A stretch of 64,000 nucleotides of DNA from Diphasiastrum complanatum. Lineage: Eukaryota; Streptophyta; Lycopodiopsida; Lycopodiales; Lycopodiaceae. The notes under the pieces were generated by a model. That model was not told the origin of the DNA and ran no database searches. It saw nothing but the letters and a program-made list of their open reading frames with translations. Positions 22,202-34,520 of this stretch are shown here, piece by piece. Position 1 is the stretch's first letter; each line of letters opens with the position of its first letter. The stretch covers positions 26,600,118-26,664,117 of the forward strand of contig CM055112.1 of assembly GCA_029204225.1 (NCBI GenBank), in the 5' to 3' direction. A program made the position numbers and the translations under genes.

Positions 22202-22868
22202 TTATGTTTTTATTTGAAATTCTGGGGAACTCATATTTATAGGGGTAGGAGGAGACAAAGATTTTGAAGGAGGAGGAGATTTATTAGGAGAGGAAGAATT
22301 AGCAGGAGAAGATAAAAATGGAGTTCTGGGAGGAGAAGAAGGAGACTTAGGAGAAGACATGGGAGGAGATTGTCTGGCAGATAGAATCTCATCTAGAGGA
22401 GATGGCTTTGAAAAATCCCTCGCTTTATTAGGAGAGTCATGAGACATCTTCTTTGAAACACTCCCACTCTATATATGAAAAACAAGCCGGGATGGTTGAT
22501 TTTGCTTTTGTTTTCTCCTCTCAAAATCTTGTTTAGGAGGAGAGGAAGGAGCAGGTCTAAAGTACTCTGCAAATTTGTCATATGTGTCCCGTAGCCTGAA
22601 CACAATGTTGAAATCCTTAAGCATGATGGTCACCCTTTTGGCATGGACAGCTGCAACAATAGTATCTGAAAACAATTTCACTTGGAAATCTTCATATGCA
22701 GTGTGCAACGCCTCTATTGCCGTTACAGTCCATCTCACAACTTTTTGTAACCTGTCTGATGGATCTCTGTATGTGAGCTTTCGGAATCAGAAGATTATTG
22801 GTCTTCTCTAGCTTCCGAATATCCTTGAGCCAAGGTGGGTCTCTTCTCCAATGCCCCTTGGCCTTTCA
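22202..22868 (-). pseudogene. CENH3: CENH3-like histone H3 with Ser/Pro-rich C-terminal tail, broken
   Basis: The histone fold is read in two frames on the minus strand. From 22865 to 22749 the frame reads HWRRDPPWLKDIRK and KTNNLLIPKAHIQRSIRQV, which aligns without gaps to the start of the H3 fold. From 22738 it continues one frame over with RWTVTAIEALHTAYEDF, LFSDT, HAKRVTIMLKDF. NLLIP, the Trp in RWT, LFSDT and KDF are features of plant centromeric H3 rather than canonical H3. The join loses about four residues and shifts frame, and no intron fits there. After the fold a tail runs on (PAPSSPPKQ...). It meets a TAG at 22469, then stays open in the same frame to 22202 as a Ser/Pro-rich repeat tail (SPPMSSPKSPSSPPRTP). 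Known CENH3 ends soon after the fold, so this tail is odd. Upstream exons were not found. Confidence 0.65.
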
Positions 22869-22965
22869 AAAAGATACTTTTTATATTTTTCAACGCGCAT
22901 ATACTGCATGTGAAAACCTGAGAGGCTATTCTCGCGCATTGAACTGATATTAGAAGATAATATGA

Positions 22966-23042
22966 ATGATCAAAGCTTGACTCAATAAATTCTCCTTAGC
23001 TTTGGACAATATGAAGAGTCTATCGAATCAAGCTTTGATCAT
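22966..23042. repeat. 15-bp perfect inverted repeat
   Basis: ATGATCAAAGCTTGA at 22966-22980 is the exact reverse complement of 23028-23042, with a 47-base loop. It lies just upstream (minus strand) of the H3-like pseudogene. Role unknown. Confidence 0.7.
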
Positions 23043-24794
23043 GCAAAATACCTGTTGGAGGGTTTGCGGATCCCAAGGCAACCCTAACCCTAGTTAATAA
23101 GTGAGGGGGATTTGGCACCCTGCGTGTGTAAGTCCAACCCAATGATCACATAGTTATTTGATTAATTAGAATGTTAATAAAAGGACTTTAGGCCTTTTTG
23201 CGGGACTTTTAATGTCGCAGGGCCTAAATGTCAAGTTAGTGAATAAAGTTGGGTTTCCCTCCAATTTTGATGGTTCCCACACTTTTTTAAATTTGGATAA
23301 AAAGATAGACAAGATTGGACCAACAGGATTCAGAGGCCAGGGTCCTCCTCTCTACTATAAAAAGAGACCAACTCGAGTTGGTCCTCATGTTCATTTTCTC
23401 ATTTTAATAAAGCAGATTGGTTCTCTTAAAAAATGGATTGATGAATGTCCTTGCTCTCCTTTCTTCTCCTCCATTTCTCATGTTTTCTTTGGATTTTGCT
23501 AATTGTTGGATTTGATCATTATTGGGATTGCTATTTCTTATGCTTTTTGTGAGAGAGAAAGGGAGAGAGAGAAGAGTAAGTTTCTATCATTGTTGTGGAT
23601 TTAGGGTTAATGGATGTAGTGTTAATGCTTAGTGTTAATGGATGTTAGTGTTAGATCCTCCATTCATGTTGAAATCTGAACTGTACTATCGCTCTCATGG
23701 GAACAAACCTACGCGTGACAACTAACTTCGTCTCTTTGATGCTAAATTGACTAGATCTTGGATTCAGGTTAGACAAGGAAAGAAACCCACTACAATACCC
23801 TCCAATAATTTCAAAAAATCTCCAAAATTTTTTTTCCTACAATAGCGATTTGACGTGCGCAGTCCAAGTGAAAAATCATTGTCTTCTCCAACGGCACGCT
23901 GATCCGATATCTGAGACGCATTGAAAATATATTGAAACGCATTATGAACACCTTATGAAAATGTTCTGAATGAACATTATTTCAAAAGAAAAAATCTCGT
24001 CTTTACGGTGCTTAAATAAGACGAGAGTCTGTAATAATTCTCCTCGTACACATTTTTCGATATTATTCATTTAATATTTATTTATTATTTGTTTAATGGT
24101 GATTCAAGGCTAGTGATGGACTATTCAATGAATTACGGCGCAGGTATAGATTCTAGGATCAGGGCTAATGATAATTCGTAGAATCTAGTGATAGACTACT
24201 TAATGTATTCCGGCGTAGGTACAAATTTGTCTCACTATGATTGGTGGATAAATATAGGTTGTGTTCCTCAATTCATTATTTGACAAATGTATGGCTGTGA
24301 TCAGCAAAAATTGGCTATAAATATGGGCACCACTTTCCATAATTCGATTCCGTGATCTTTTATTCTGAACTCACTAGTTATTTTATTTTCTTTCTTTCTT
24401 GCGATATCGAATCGACGCGTGCCTTCCCATACGATGCACGATCGGATTCATTCAGGTGTGCTAAATCGATATCATCATCTTCTGATGTGTGCTTGTGAAA
24501 AATTTCAGTCGTGTCCTAACGGTATTGGATCAATGCGCGCACTGTTGTTCATTCCTCTACTGATATCATTTGGTCGCGTTGAACCGATATCAGGTTTAAT
24601 ATGGCTAGTTCCTCCATGTCCTCAAATAACAAACTTCTGGATTTTTTGAATGCTAATGACATTCCATTTGAGAAATTAGAGTATTTTGTGAGAATTTTTT
24701 TGCTCCCTTCGATATCGATAAGCTAATTTATGAAAATCGTTATAATTTATTTTCTTATCTTGATCATTTTTCTCAGATTATTAGTACTCTTGTT
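23043..24794. other. No supported gene; possible plus-strand promoter and a degenerate repeat
   Basis: A TATA-like CTATAAAAAGAG lies at about 23354 on the plus strand, and TGTTGGAGGG at about 23055 could be an LTR start, but no pair was found. A 37-base unit starting CTAGTGAT is repeated imperfectly at 24110-24146 and 24185-24221 (period 75). Open frames at 23212 and 24419 have no recognisable motif. Confidence 0.35.
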
Positions 24795-26126
24795 TTGGAT
24801 ATAAATAGTTTTTGTTTCGTTCATTTTCAGGATCTTGTGCATTCTAAACCATCTTCTAAGCATAAACACAATAGAAATTACTCTAACCTGCATGACCATT
24901 TCAAAAGAAATATATATTGTGATATCCACAAAAGAATATGTCGCCTTCTCATCAAAGGAATGGCTTTTGTCTTTTACATATCTGCTGAAATTCCAGATGA
25001 TGAATCTGTTAAATCTTCAACTGTTCCATTGATCGAAGCATCTGCACCTGTTCCAATTGATGTAGATGATGCAGATACTGATAGCATCTATGGCTTCATA
25101 TTATCAAAAAACTCTCCCGCGTTCTATAATCCTCTTTGATTCTCTTCCATCTGCATCTCATGTTAATCAATTAACTCTACTCAATGTTCCCTTATATTTT
25201 ATAAATAATGAAAGTTATATTTCATTTAATGATATAGAATATGTTTTGATTTTGAGAGAGGATGAAATCCTCTCAATTTTTGCTCAAAATTTATCAGAAT
25301 TTTCTGGCATTGTTGATTACACATATGATGACCTTGAAATTGAGATAGATTATGATAAAGATGGCAATTGAAAATCTGGCAATGAGGCCTTGGAGGTCAT
25401 GATTGAAAAATCTAAAGCCTATGAAAAAACTTTGCCTACAGAAGAGGAATTTTTGGAATTCCAAAAAAAATATCCCCCAAGGCCTAGATATATTTCCTCC
25501 AGAAATGTAGAGGCCATTGGAGGACATGACATTAGTAGAGCAAACATCGTTGAATATAATGATTATAATCCGGTACGTAAATATTATATTGGTATTGATA
25601 TTGCTTAGTTTTCTTATTTCAAACACTGCGTTAAAGTATGAGTTTACAGTGTTATGTATCATTCTAAATTTTTTTTTTTTTTTGTACAAGATGCTATTGA
25701 AATAGATGCCTTTGGTATGAGACATGGAGGCGTCCGAGGTGTATCAGTCGGGAGAAAGGATGTGTCTGTATCTCATTATTTGAAAAAATTTCAAAATAAT
25801 GAGATTTGTATATATCATTCATCTTTTAATCCATATGCAACCACTGTCATTATGGCCATCAAATCATTATCAATTTGTTTAGGAGGCCATAAGTACGCAA
25901 AAGGAACATATAAAATAATTTTTGTAAAAGGGATTTGGCTATTAAAATATTCGGTTATACTCCCAATGAGACTACAAAAAGATCATCTGCAATGGCCCTT
26001 TATTTGGGTTACATTGATATGAGCAAAAGGAAAAATTTAGAATTTTTGGATCCATATGAAAGGAGATTATTCCTTCATGACAATACCATTCGTCTGAATC
26101 TTGAAGAGGATGATGGTGATAAATAG
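24795..26126 (+). pseudogene. Unrecognised plus-strand gene with one intron
   Basis: Reading frames line up along about 1.3 kb: 24795-25139, then after a frame change 25066-25371, one in-frame stop (25372), then 25375-25576. A convincing intron spans 25577-25690 (GTAAAT donor, long T run, TACAAG acceptor, 114 bases, phase preserved), giving NPV joined to HAIEIDAFGMRHGG. The frame then goes on to about 25925 and shifts once more to end at 26126 (FLDPYERRLF, acidic end EEDDGD). The middle is acidic (VDYTYDDLEIEIDYDKD). I recognise no domain. It converges tail to tail with the minus-strand gene at 26156-28745, so both could belong to one large DNA element. Confidence 0.4.
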
Positions 26127-26155
26127 ACAATCTTTTGTAATAGATTTTTGATATA

Positions 26156-28745
26156 TTACAAGGATCTCTCTTTTGTTATGAATTTGAATGCCTTTCGAAA
26201 TATCGTAATACTTGGCAAGTTTTTAGCTTGATATCTAAATTGTGCTCTTCTATAAAACCACTGAAAAAGTTGAACTAAATATTTATTTCTTGAATTGTGT
26301 CCTACATGATTTGTTGCTCTATGAAATGCTCCCCTTGCTTGCCAATGAGATTTTTCTATGTCTTGTGATGACCAGATACTTAAGCTCTCATATTCCTTTG
26401 AAAAATAAGTTGCATGATGAAGAAGGATGTGTTGCAAACAATAGTTTTGATTAGTTACATCAGTAGAAAAAATATAAGCCTGAATGAGAAAAGTACCAGA
26501 TAATGATATAGATTAGCAGCATGTAAAGAGTAACGTTGTCTTTTCCCCAACAATCATGTACAAATTTTACAAATGTGGAGCAATGATTTTGCAAAGTCCT
26601 CATGTCTTCTGATGATAGGTTTTCTTTCTTGATAACACCTATGAGTTTGTCTAAGTTGGTCCACACTTGTTCCTTTTCCACTCGATTACTTCCTTCCAGT
26701 GTTCGTGTGACTTGAACAATTTCTCTCCAAATTTCGTATCTGACACTTGATTCTTTGCATGTGTGATTGGATAAGAATCTTCTTGCTTTAGCACCTCCAA
26801 TTGATGGGTTATTAGGAACGTTTCCTTTTTTCTCGGAAAGTCTATCACTTTTTTCAATCATGGCATTCCCTTTATGTAGTCCTGCATTTGACAGAACTAT
26901 TTTCAACCTCCTAATTGTTGCTTTAGCCACAGACTCCGGTTTATGATTCCATGCTAGTAGAATATGTAGGTAAATAAGTTTTTCAATAATACGAACATCA
27001 TCATGCAATGTGCATATGTGAACATTTTTTAATGGAATTGGCAGAACACTTTTCATATTTGGATCTTTAGCTTCTCGTGTTGGGCCAGTGTTTGTTGATT
27101 GTCCCGAATTCATATTGTAGCAATCCTTCATGCAATAAAGACATGGATGCTTTGATGTTGCCCCATGAGAAACATTATACATACATTTTAATGTTTTCAA
27201 ATCCCCTGCAAGGTGCCATTGAATTTGAAAACTTCCATGGTTTTCAACTGTAAATTTCTCACCCTCCAATGTCACTTTATAATCTCGCCATAATTTGTTC
27301 TTGAAAATATCCATGTAAGCATTTTATGGTCCTCTTTCAAGAGCTGTAGAGAAGCAAGTAATGCATGACATGTCAATAAAACTGGCAAGGTATAAATTGT
27401 TAATAACGACATTCTAAATGAAAATTGAAATGTATACCTGGAATGCCGCCAACCACCATATGTGATTTTTCGATTGAACACTAAATCTTCGATCATTTGT
27501 ATATGAAATTTTGTTCATCAAAGTGACACTCACTTGTTCCAACTTTTGACCCTTGATGATTTCAGATTCATCCAATTTTATTACAATAATGATCTTTCCA
27601 TCTACTTGATGTTCGTCTAGTTTATAAAATCGAATAATGTATTTTAGAACATTTTCAATTTCAAGAAAAATATAATTGCAATCGTTGTAATTGAGCTCAC
27701 CATATTCTAATTTGTATAATTCAGTTATATGAAGTGGTTGGCCAACTACTTTGAACATTCTGTCATTATAATAATTTCTTGCTAATCTTACCTGATGTAG
27801 ACGCTAGAAAAAAAAAAATTCTTCACCATCACTTGGGAAAAAGCTTCTTTAACTATTCTAAAAAAAAGTAGAATAAGCATTTCTGCTAATTCCAGATACA
27901 TCACATGCACCTTGTATCACCTTTGCATCCAAGTATGATTGAACCTTAATCAAAACAGTCTCTACAATTTCATTTTTCATTTTTTCAAACCGAGCATTTT
28001 TTATCATTTCCTTTGTTGACTTTCTTGGTAAAACATGACTTAAAGATGATCCAATGCATGAACGATCTGTTAAATAGTTCTTTGCCACCAAACATGATCT
28101 GCAACAAACATATGAAACTCAAATTATGTTTAATAAATAATTAATTCATGTTATCAAGTGCAAATCAAACTTAAATAACATATACAAATCAAATAAACAG
28201 TTTATATGACAACATACTTGAATGCTCGAATTCTTTTTTTCTGATTGCCGCTATGTGTAGATAAGTCATCAATATTCTCCATCGGTACTCTCTTTCTTTT
28301 CCTCTTCATCATTGCTTTATTGATAACTTTTATATCAACAACAGATTTTAAACTCTCGGATCGCAACTTTTCCATGGATTCTAACATTTCTTGGTTTGAT
28401 CCCTGAAGAGTAGTGACTGTAGCATTCAACTATGACATAGTGTTCATTAAGACAAGATATGCTATGCATTCCAATATCACGCAACCTTTGACAATATCCA
28501 AGTAATCCGCTATTTCCTTCACACACATATCCGAGAAGATGAGTTATGGACTTAAAATTTGGACACAAATTGGTAGCTGGATCATTAGGATAAATTGATC
28601 CATCCACCCACAAATCTATATTCATATAATTATTCATTCTCAATTCTCTAACTATTGCAACAGCATTCTCTACAACTTTCGCATTTTTCTTAATAATTGG
28701 AGTGCATTCCATCAGAATAGCAACATGCAAATGGAACATTGCCAT
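26156..28745 (-). pseudogene. Transposase-like multi-exon gene, superfamily not recognised
   Basis: Minus-strand frames in order: 28335-28745, then 28202-28429 (Lys/Arg-rich, MKRKRKR, coiled-coil-like start), then 27858-28091 (VIQGACDVSGISRNAYSTFF, a DNA-binding-like motif), then 27414-27758 (IIIVIKLDESEI), then 26460-27314 (WHLAGDLKTLK, KHPCLYCMKDC, PSIGGAKARRFL, LQNHCSTFVKFVHDC), then 26156-26437 (SSQDIEKSHWQARGAF, LFQWFYRRA). An Asp in KLDESEI, an Asp in GDLK followed by a CxxC, and a late Glu in EKSHW are compatible with an RNase H-fold transposase. That is inference. Frame changes between blocks may be introns or decay. Terminal inverted repeats were not found. Confidence 0.45.
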
Positions 28746-29168
28746 TGTTAAAAGCTACAGTCATGTAAATGCATCAAACTACAGTAAATCAATATGAATA
28801 GATCTAGCACACATTACTTTTGTAATGTTTATGTTGCATTGAAAAATCGCCGTGCCTCATATTTCACTATAAGCATACATTGATTTCAAAAGTTCTGCCA
28901 CTCCCACTTCAGTTTTTGCATTGAGCACACCAAGATTTTCAGTCTTAAAGCTCTAGTCCCAAATTTTGGGATGAGCATGAAGAGAAGTTATTACATCTCA
29001 TGCTTAACTAGCTATTGTCTGAAGTTAACCATACTAGTTAAATATCGGGCAAGGCCGAAAACTTGGAAAACGACGACCAGAAGTTACCGGTTTGTATTCT
29101 CTCTCTACATAACCTCTCTCTAAAGTAAAATATCTTAAAGGGCCCATTTTGAGCCCATATTTCTCCTA
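28746..29168. other. No gene seen
   Basis: AT-rich spacer between the transposase-like gene and the abrupt start of copia-5. No motif found. Confidence 0.4.
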
Positions 29169-30386
29169 ATGAGTGTTTGTGAACATTGTGCCTTGTCCAA
29201 ATCTCATAGACTTGCTTATTCTAGATCTACTTCTAGATCTAAAGAAGTTTTTCAACTTGTGCATTCTGATATCCATTCTTCTAGTACAAGTAGCAATGGT
29301 GGGACAAATATGTATGCAACTTTCATTGATGACTTTAGTAGGTATACTTGAGTCTATCTTCTTAAAACCAAAGATGAAGTGTTTGCTGCATTTGTCAAGT
29401 TTAAGAATGAAGTGAAAAATCAATTCAATACAAAAATCAAATGCTTGAGATTAGATAATGGAGGGGAATATATTTCAAATAAGTTCAAAGATTTCTGCAT
29501 AGCACATGGGATTAAGAGAGAGTTTTCTAGTCCTAGGACTCCACAACAGAGTGGAGTGGCAGAGAGGAAGAATAGAACCCTTTGTGAATGTGCCAAGGCA
29601 ATGAGACTATATGCTAATCTTGTTAAGTCCTTTTGGGAGGAAGCTTTAGCATGTTCTAACTATCATTGTAACAGGTGGACAAGTGTTTCTTTGAATGGTA
29701 AGACTCCCTTTGTCCTCTATGGTAGGAGGCCGAGTGTCAAGCATTATAGGATTTTTGGTTGTACTTGTTTTGTCAACATCACTCTTGATGACAGAACTAA
29801 AGAAGATCCTTCATCAAAGAAGGGTGTGTTTGTTGGCTATGGTAAAGTAAGCAAGGCTTACAGGGTTTACATTCCTTTAACAAGAAAAGTTCTCATTTCT
29901 AGAGATGTCATCTTTGAAGAAGGCAATGTACCAAAGAAAGTTGATGTCGATGAAACTAACAATCTTCATGTTGTTTCTCCTAACTTTCTTGATGGTGATG
30001 GATCTATGGATGATGATGGTGGAGATGCCACTCCAAGTCAGGTTCTAAGAAGATCCTCAAGAAAAAGGGAAAAGCCAACAAGGCTTACATATGATGAGAA
30101 GGGTAAGCAAGTTGTGGAAGGTACAAACTTGGCTTTACTCACATGTTTTGGTACATCTTCTTGTGTGGATGATGTTATGCATATGGATGGTTGTCTTCAT
30201 GAAATGGATGTCATTTATGGTTCTAGAAAACGGGTTTTGGTCAATGGTCTTGATGGTCAAGAGGAAGATCAAGAGGTTGATCTTAATGAGCTTCATCAAC
30301 ACGAATTGGAAATTGGCAATTCTGAGCTAGTCAAGAGCATCAAAGAAGAATCAAATGGCAAAGGCACTAAAAATCTATTTCTATAG
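29169..30386 (+). pseudogene. Copia-5 integrase
   Basis: One frame throughout with a single TGA at about 29349 replacing the Trp after FIDDFSRYT. The acidic triad is visible: Asp in HSDIHSS, Asp in LRLDNGGEY (after FIDDFSR), and Glu in QQSGVAERKNRT. C-terminal landmarks are FGCTCFVNITLDDRTKED and KKGVFVGYG. Past codon 240 the frame leaves integrase and enters the acidic GQEEDQEVDLNELHQHELE and ELVKSIKEE segments shared with copia-1. Confidence 0.85.
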
Positions 30387-30946
30387 GTTATTGAAGACTC
30401 AAGTAAAGGCAAAGGAGCAGCAAGGAAGTCTTGTTCAACCCTACTTTACTCATCTAACTTTATGTTTGAGCTATGTTATGTCAATGTGTGGAAATTGTCA
30501 AAATTTGGTGAATCTATGATCATCTTTTTGTATCCAATGGATCTTGAAAAAGGACTAGTGCTACCTACTAGTTATATGGAGTCTTATGGAGCTGGCTTAG
30601 CATCATTGTTGTACTCTTTTACTCATGGATTTCCAAGGCTTGATGGTTCTTCATGGCAAGAAGGCAATGGAGTGTTACATGTTTGCTGATGTTTTACAAA
30701 GATTTTAAAGGTGGAAACATGGAGGAATCATTCCATTCCCATTCTATGTTATTCTTCATGTACTAGTTTCATCTTGAAATGTAAAATTGATGTGAGAAAT
30801 AGTGAAACATCCAATATGGACACTATTATCTATATCAATTATGAAGTTTATTGTCACTGAGAGGAGATCTATCCTTAAGATGGAAATCATTCTTAAGCTA
30901 GATCAAAGTAGTGTTGTAAAACTAGCAAGTAAAGTTGAAGAGGGAG
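30387..30946 (+). pseudogene. Copia-5 non-RT tail and polypurine tract
   Basis: Shares with copia-1 EDSSK-KGAARK, the LDGSSWQEGNG-like segment, KIDVRNSE and YINYE, but with several stops. The RNase H remnant seen in copia-1 is missing, so DQSSVVK runs straight to KVEEGV and the polypurine tract GTTGAAGAGGGAG. Conservation at the base level is high, which may mean an RNA function. Confidence 0.65.
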
Positions 30947-31600
30947 TGTGAAAATTGTCAACATTTCCTAGCTAGTTTTAGGCCAAATTTGGTATTTTTG
31001 GCACATTGTTTTGGATCTAACATTTCACACGTGTGGAAGAGGTTTAGATACTTTTATTTTAGTATATATCTCATATTGAAGAAGTCTCAAACTTCATGAG
31101 CTTCGAAATGACACCAAAATAATGTTATTTGGACATATAGGCCAAAATTGGCTATTTTAGGCTACTGGTGCCCTAAAATTGGGTCCTAAGTTCTAGAGAG
31201 AGGAGAGAGAGTCATCTCTCTCACCTATATTAGGCTGAAATTCGTGGAGAATGGGTTGAAGAAACCTATTGTATGACTCATTAAGATCAATAGATCATTG
31301 TCATTGTTTCTTCCTCCATTGAGAGCATTGTCTTGTGTATTGTCTTCAAGCTTTTGTGTATGATCTTAAGAGGTTTCCAAAAGTGGTTGTTGGGCATCCT
31401 TTTTGCTGCTATTTTTGGCTGCCATCAGTACCTTTTATTAATTTCTTTTGTCTCTTAAATGCTTTGTCAATTTCATGTGTATCAAAGGTAGCATTTGGAT
31501 GCTTTGCCATTTCTATCTTTTGTAACTTGTTCTGAATAGATCTTAGCCAGGTATTTTGGAAGTTTGGATCCATTCAAGATCCATTATTTTCACAGTTGGG
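30947..31600 (+). repeat. Copia-5 3' LTR (right end approximate)
   Basis: Begins TGTGAAAATTGTC directly after the polypurine tract and includes CACACGTGTGG as in the copia-1 LTR. No second copy in the window fixes the end. Confidence 0.5.
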
Positions 31601-33391
31601 TTACGAAGACTGGAGGAATTGGAGCTATAAAGCTTTTTGTCGACTCTTTGGTGGAGATCCATCTGCTTTCTCGTATTTTTACTTGCATGCTGTTAATAGG
31701 CTTTCTCCATTGCAATATGAGTAATTGTCGATTTTAGCCAGTTTATGAAGATTTTCATGGTTTTGCTTGTATTTCTCATAACTTATGGTAGATCTGAATT
31801 TCCAGCAAGTGTACCTTCATTTAGGATTCATGAATTAATGATTGCATGTTAAAATTTTGCAAGATTTACGGGCTTTGATTTTGGCCAAAAATTGCTTGTT
31901 TTTTGATGTTTTTTTTTGGTAGTAAGATCCATAATCTAGCAAAATCAAAATAATTAATGGTTGTAGATAAGTACTTTCAGTTGCCGTGTGAATAGTATGT
32001 GGATTCATGAGGTGGAAATTGGCTTAAAGTAATAGAAACAACGGAAAATATTGCTAAAGTTGATGATTTTTGCAAGCTTTTTCATAGATTTATTACATAT
32101 TGTTGTAAATCACCTTGTAGACCTTGCATGAGAGTAGTCCAACATCTTTTAAATCTATCCAAGAAGTAAGAGCCAAGAATTCAGAGATTAGATAGTGTAG
32201 GAGGCCCAAAAGGACTGAAAATTGCCTTATCTCATGCTTTTAAGTGGATTATGCATGGAGTCAATCCAGCTCATTTTGTATCCATCTTGGCCTTCCCAAA
32301 AATCTATAAATGGGGTGATAGACAGAGTGTAAACATCTATAAATGTGGTCTTTCCCTCTAATAGGCAATACATTTTTGGCACTCTGTCTATCAATCCATT
32401 TTGTAAATAGGGTGATGTTTAGCAGTATGTCATCCCATTTTGTAGATGGGGTGATAGACAAAGTGCTAAACATTTATAAATGTAGTCTTTCCCTCTAATA
32501 GGCAATTGCTAAGTCAATATTAAAAATTGACGCCATTTATAAGTCGTTGCATATTTGGGCCACTAACCTTGAGATCCATTATTTCTATAAAATGTCAATG
32601 TGATGCCATATCTTCACTATTGAATGTCATGAGAGTGGGTCAAGTAACAAGACATGACAATGCTAGAAGACTTGACATGCTCTTGTAGCAGCCAGTAATT
32701 GTAGACATCATGATTTTCTATCAAAGGCCAATGGTGTCAATTGACAAGCCAACGTCAGAAGACTTCGCGAGCTCTTGTGGCATGTCAACACTAGTAGCGT
32801 CCATGAGTTTCAATGCTAAAAGATGTTTGTGCCAGTACTCACATTATATAGCAAAGTTTCTAGCAAGCTAATGTTGGCCCCTCAATGAACGCATCTCACC
32901 CTCGTCTCTTATTGGGACGGGTACGATGTGACAAAATTTTACAGCAAAATGAATCCCAACCAATCCTAAAAGTGATGGAGGATGCACAAATAAAAGATCT
33001 AGATCCAAACTATGAGCTAAAATCAAGACTAGTTACCAAAACTAGCAAATTTTGCATTTAACTCCACATTAGGCACATAGATTTGATCAAATGAACCAAA
33101 GTAAAGTACAGCAAGCTTCTCAGACCTGTAAACAGGTTTAGTACCTTCCAATCCAAGCAATTAATGCATAAAAACACTCACATCCAATAGCTAGACCTCG
33201 CCACCAAAAGACAATGATGATAGAAGTGGAAAAACTCGATTTTTCTTGATATTTGGATGGAAATCCCATCATCCATTTATACTTTTCAAGCTCAGATCTG
33301 AGCATATCATTGTATCCACCCTAACTTGGGGTCAAGATCTCAAGATCCAAAAACAATATAAAACATGTAATTTTAAGATCCTAGAATTTCT
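31601..33391. other. No gene seen; small direct and inverted repeats
   Basis: A 66-base unit (GGGGTGATAGACA...CCCTCTAATAGGCAAT) occurs at 32304-32369 and 32441-32507, with a partial inverted copy at about 32374-32415. The stretch before 33391 may belong to the copia-7 LTR (minus strand), but only 33392-33575 has a partner copy. Confidence 0.5.
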
Positions 33392-33575
33392 CTAGCCTAT
33401 CCAAACACATTTTTGCCTCATTTCAAAGATGTTGTCTCAATGTAATATGAGGAATGAACTTATTGAAAAGCATCCTATGTGATTTGGCACGTATGGCATC
33501 TATTTACATGGCCATCTTGCCAATTACAATGCATGTGACCAAAATTGGTCAAGCTAGAATTGTGAAATTTCAACA
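33392..33575 (-). repeat. Copia-7 3' LTR, shared segment
   Basis: Ends TTTCAACA at 33575, next to the polypurine tract. Matches 36852-37036. The LTR probably extends further left, but the other copy is truncated there. Confidence 0.75.
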
Positions 33576-33901
33576 CTCCTCCTTACAACTTAGCTTAATG
33601 AGACTATCCTGGATCAATAATAATTACATGCATAAAAACAACATAATTTATAGGTTCTTGATATATGTGGTGAGTATGATCACTCATTACAATAAGAACA
33701 TAATTTGAGCTCCAAGTTGTCAATGTATTGAGAGCTCCATAAAGGTTGTCTTCAAGATCCAAGTTTTGTCTTTGGTAGGTTGTTGAATGATCACCTTGGG
33801 CTGCAAAATGTGAGTCTCCTCCTCAAAATAAACATGAAAAACAGCAGATTTCCATAAGATCCAACTTTCTTATGAAGCACATACAACCAAATCTTGATAT
33901 A

Positions 33902-34514
33902 TCACCATCTTGACAACACAAAATAAGATGAGTAAAGGGAGATATGGATAAACTTCCTTGCTGCTCCTTTATCTTTACCCAAACCTTCATATTGATGTAG
34001 ATTCAGGTCTCTTTTGCCTTGAGACAAGTGCTCCTTCTCAGGTTCCTCCTTGATGTCTTTTTTCTTCATCATGCTCACTCCCTCTTGGTGTTGATGATGA
34101 AAACATGGATCCAAACCATGATCTTCTTCAAGGCTCTCAAGGATTTTGTTTTCAAGTATCCAAACCTAAATGTTCTCCTTCTCAATATGATCTTTCAAGT
34201 CAAAAAAAACAATCACCAAGATTATTTATACCAAATTTACTAGTCTACAATTGACTAGTCCACAATTGCTTACCACTAGCAATTTGCATTACATACTTGT
34301 TGAACTTGAAACTAATGAGGCCAAATACTCTTGTATGGATATAAGTGTCCTTCAAGGATGATTCACTTATTCTCATACAAGGTTCACAATATGCCTCTTT
34401 GAAAATGAAGTCAAATTCTTTCAACTTATGAATGAAAATGTCATGCTTACTTCTAGCATACTCAAGAGTAAGTAGATATGGCAAACACCTTTCATTCCAT
34501 ACTTTAGAATTCAA
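33902..34514 (-). pseudogene. Copia-7 unknown tail
   Basis: Two short frames replace RT. One contains GLGKDKGAARKFIHISLYSSYF, matching the KGAARK segment of copia-1 and copia-5. The other (34245-34514) is not recognised (EYARSKHDIFIHKLKEFDF). No YVDD. Confidence 0.5.
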
Positions 34515-34520
34515 AGGGAC

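Larger units (their letters stand above)
29169..31600 (+). mobile_element. Copia-5: 5'-truncated relative of copia-1, RT-less
   Basis: Plus strand. It starts abruptly within the integrase zinc region (CEHCALSKSH), continues to the integrase C-terminus, then carries the same non-RT tail as copia-1, a polypurine tract (30934-30946) and an LTR start at 30947. The end of the LTR is not certain, so the right coordinate is approximate. No RT or RNase H core. Confidence 0.8.

Noticed and set aside
23081-23094. Interstitial telomere repeat (AACCCTAACCCTA)
   Set aside because: Only two units; chance is likely.
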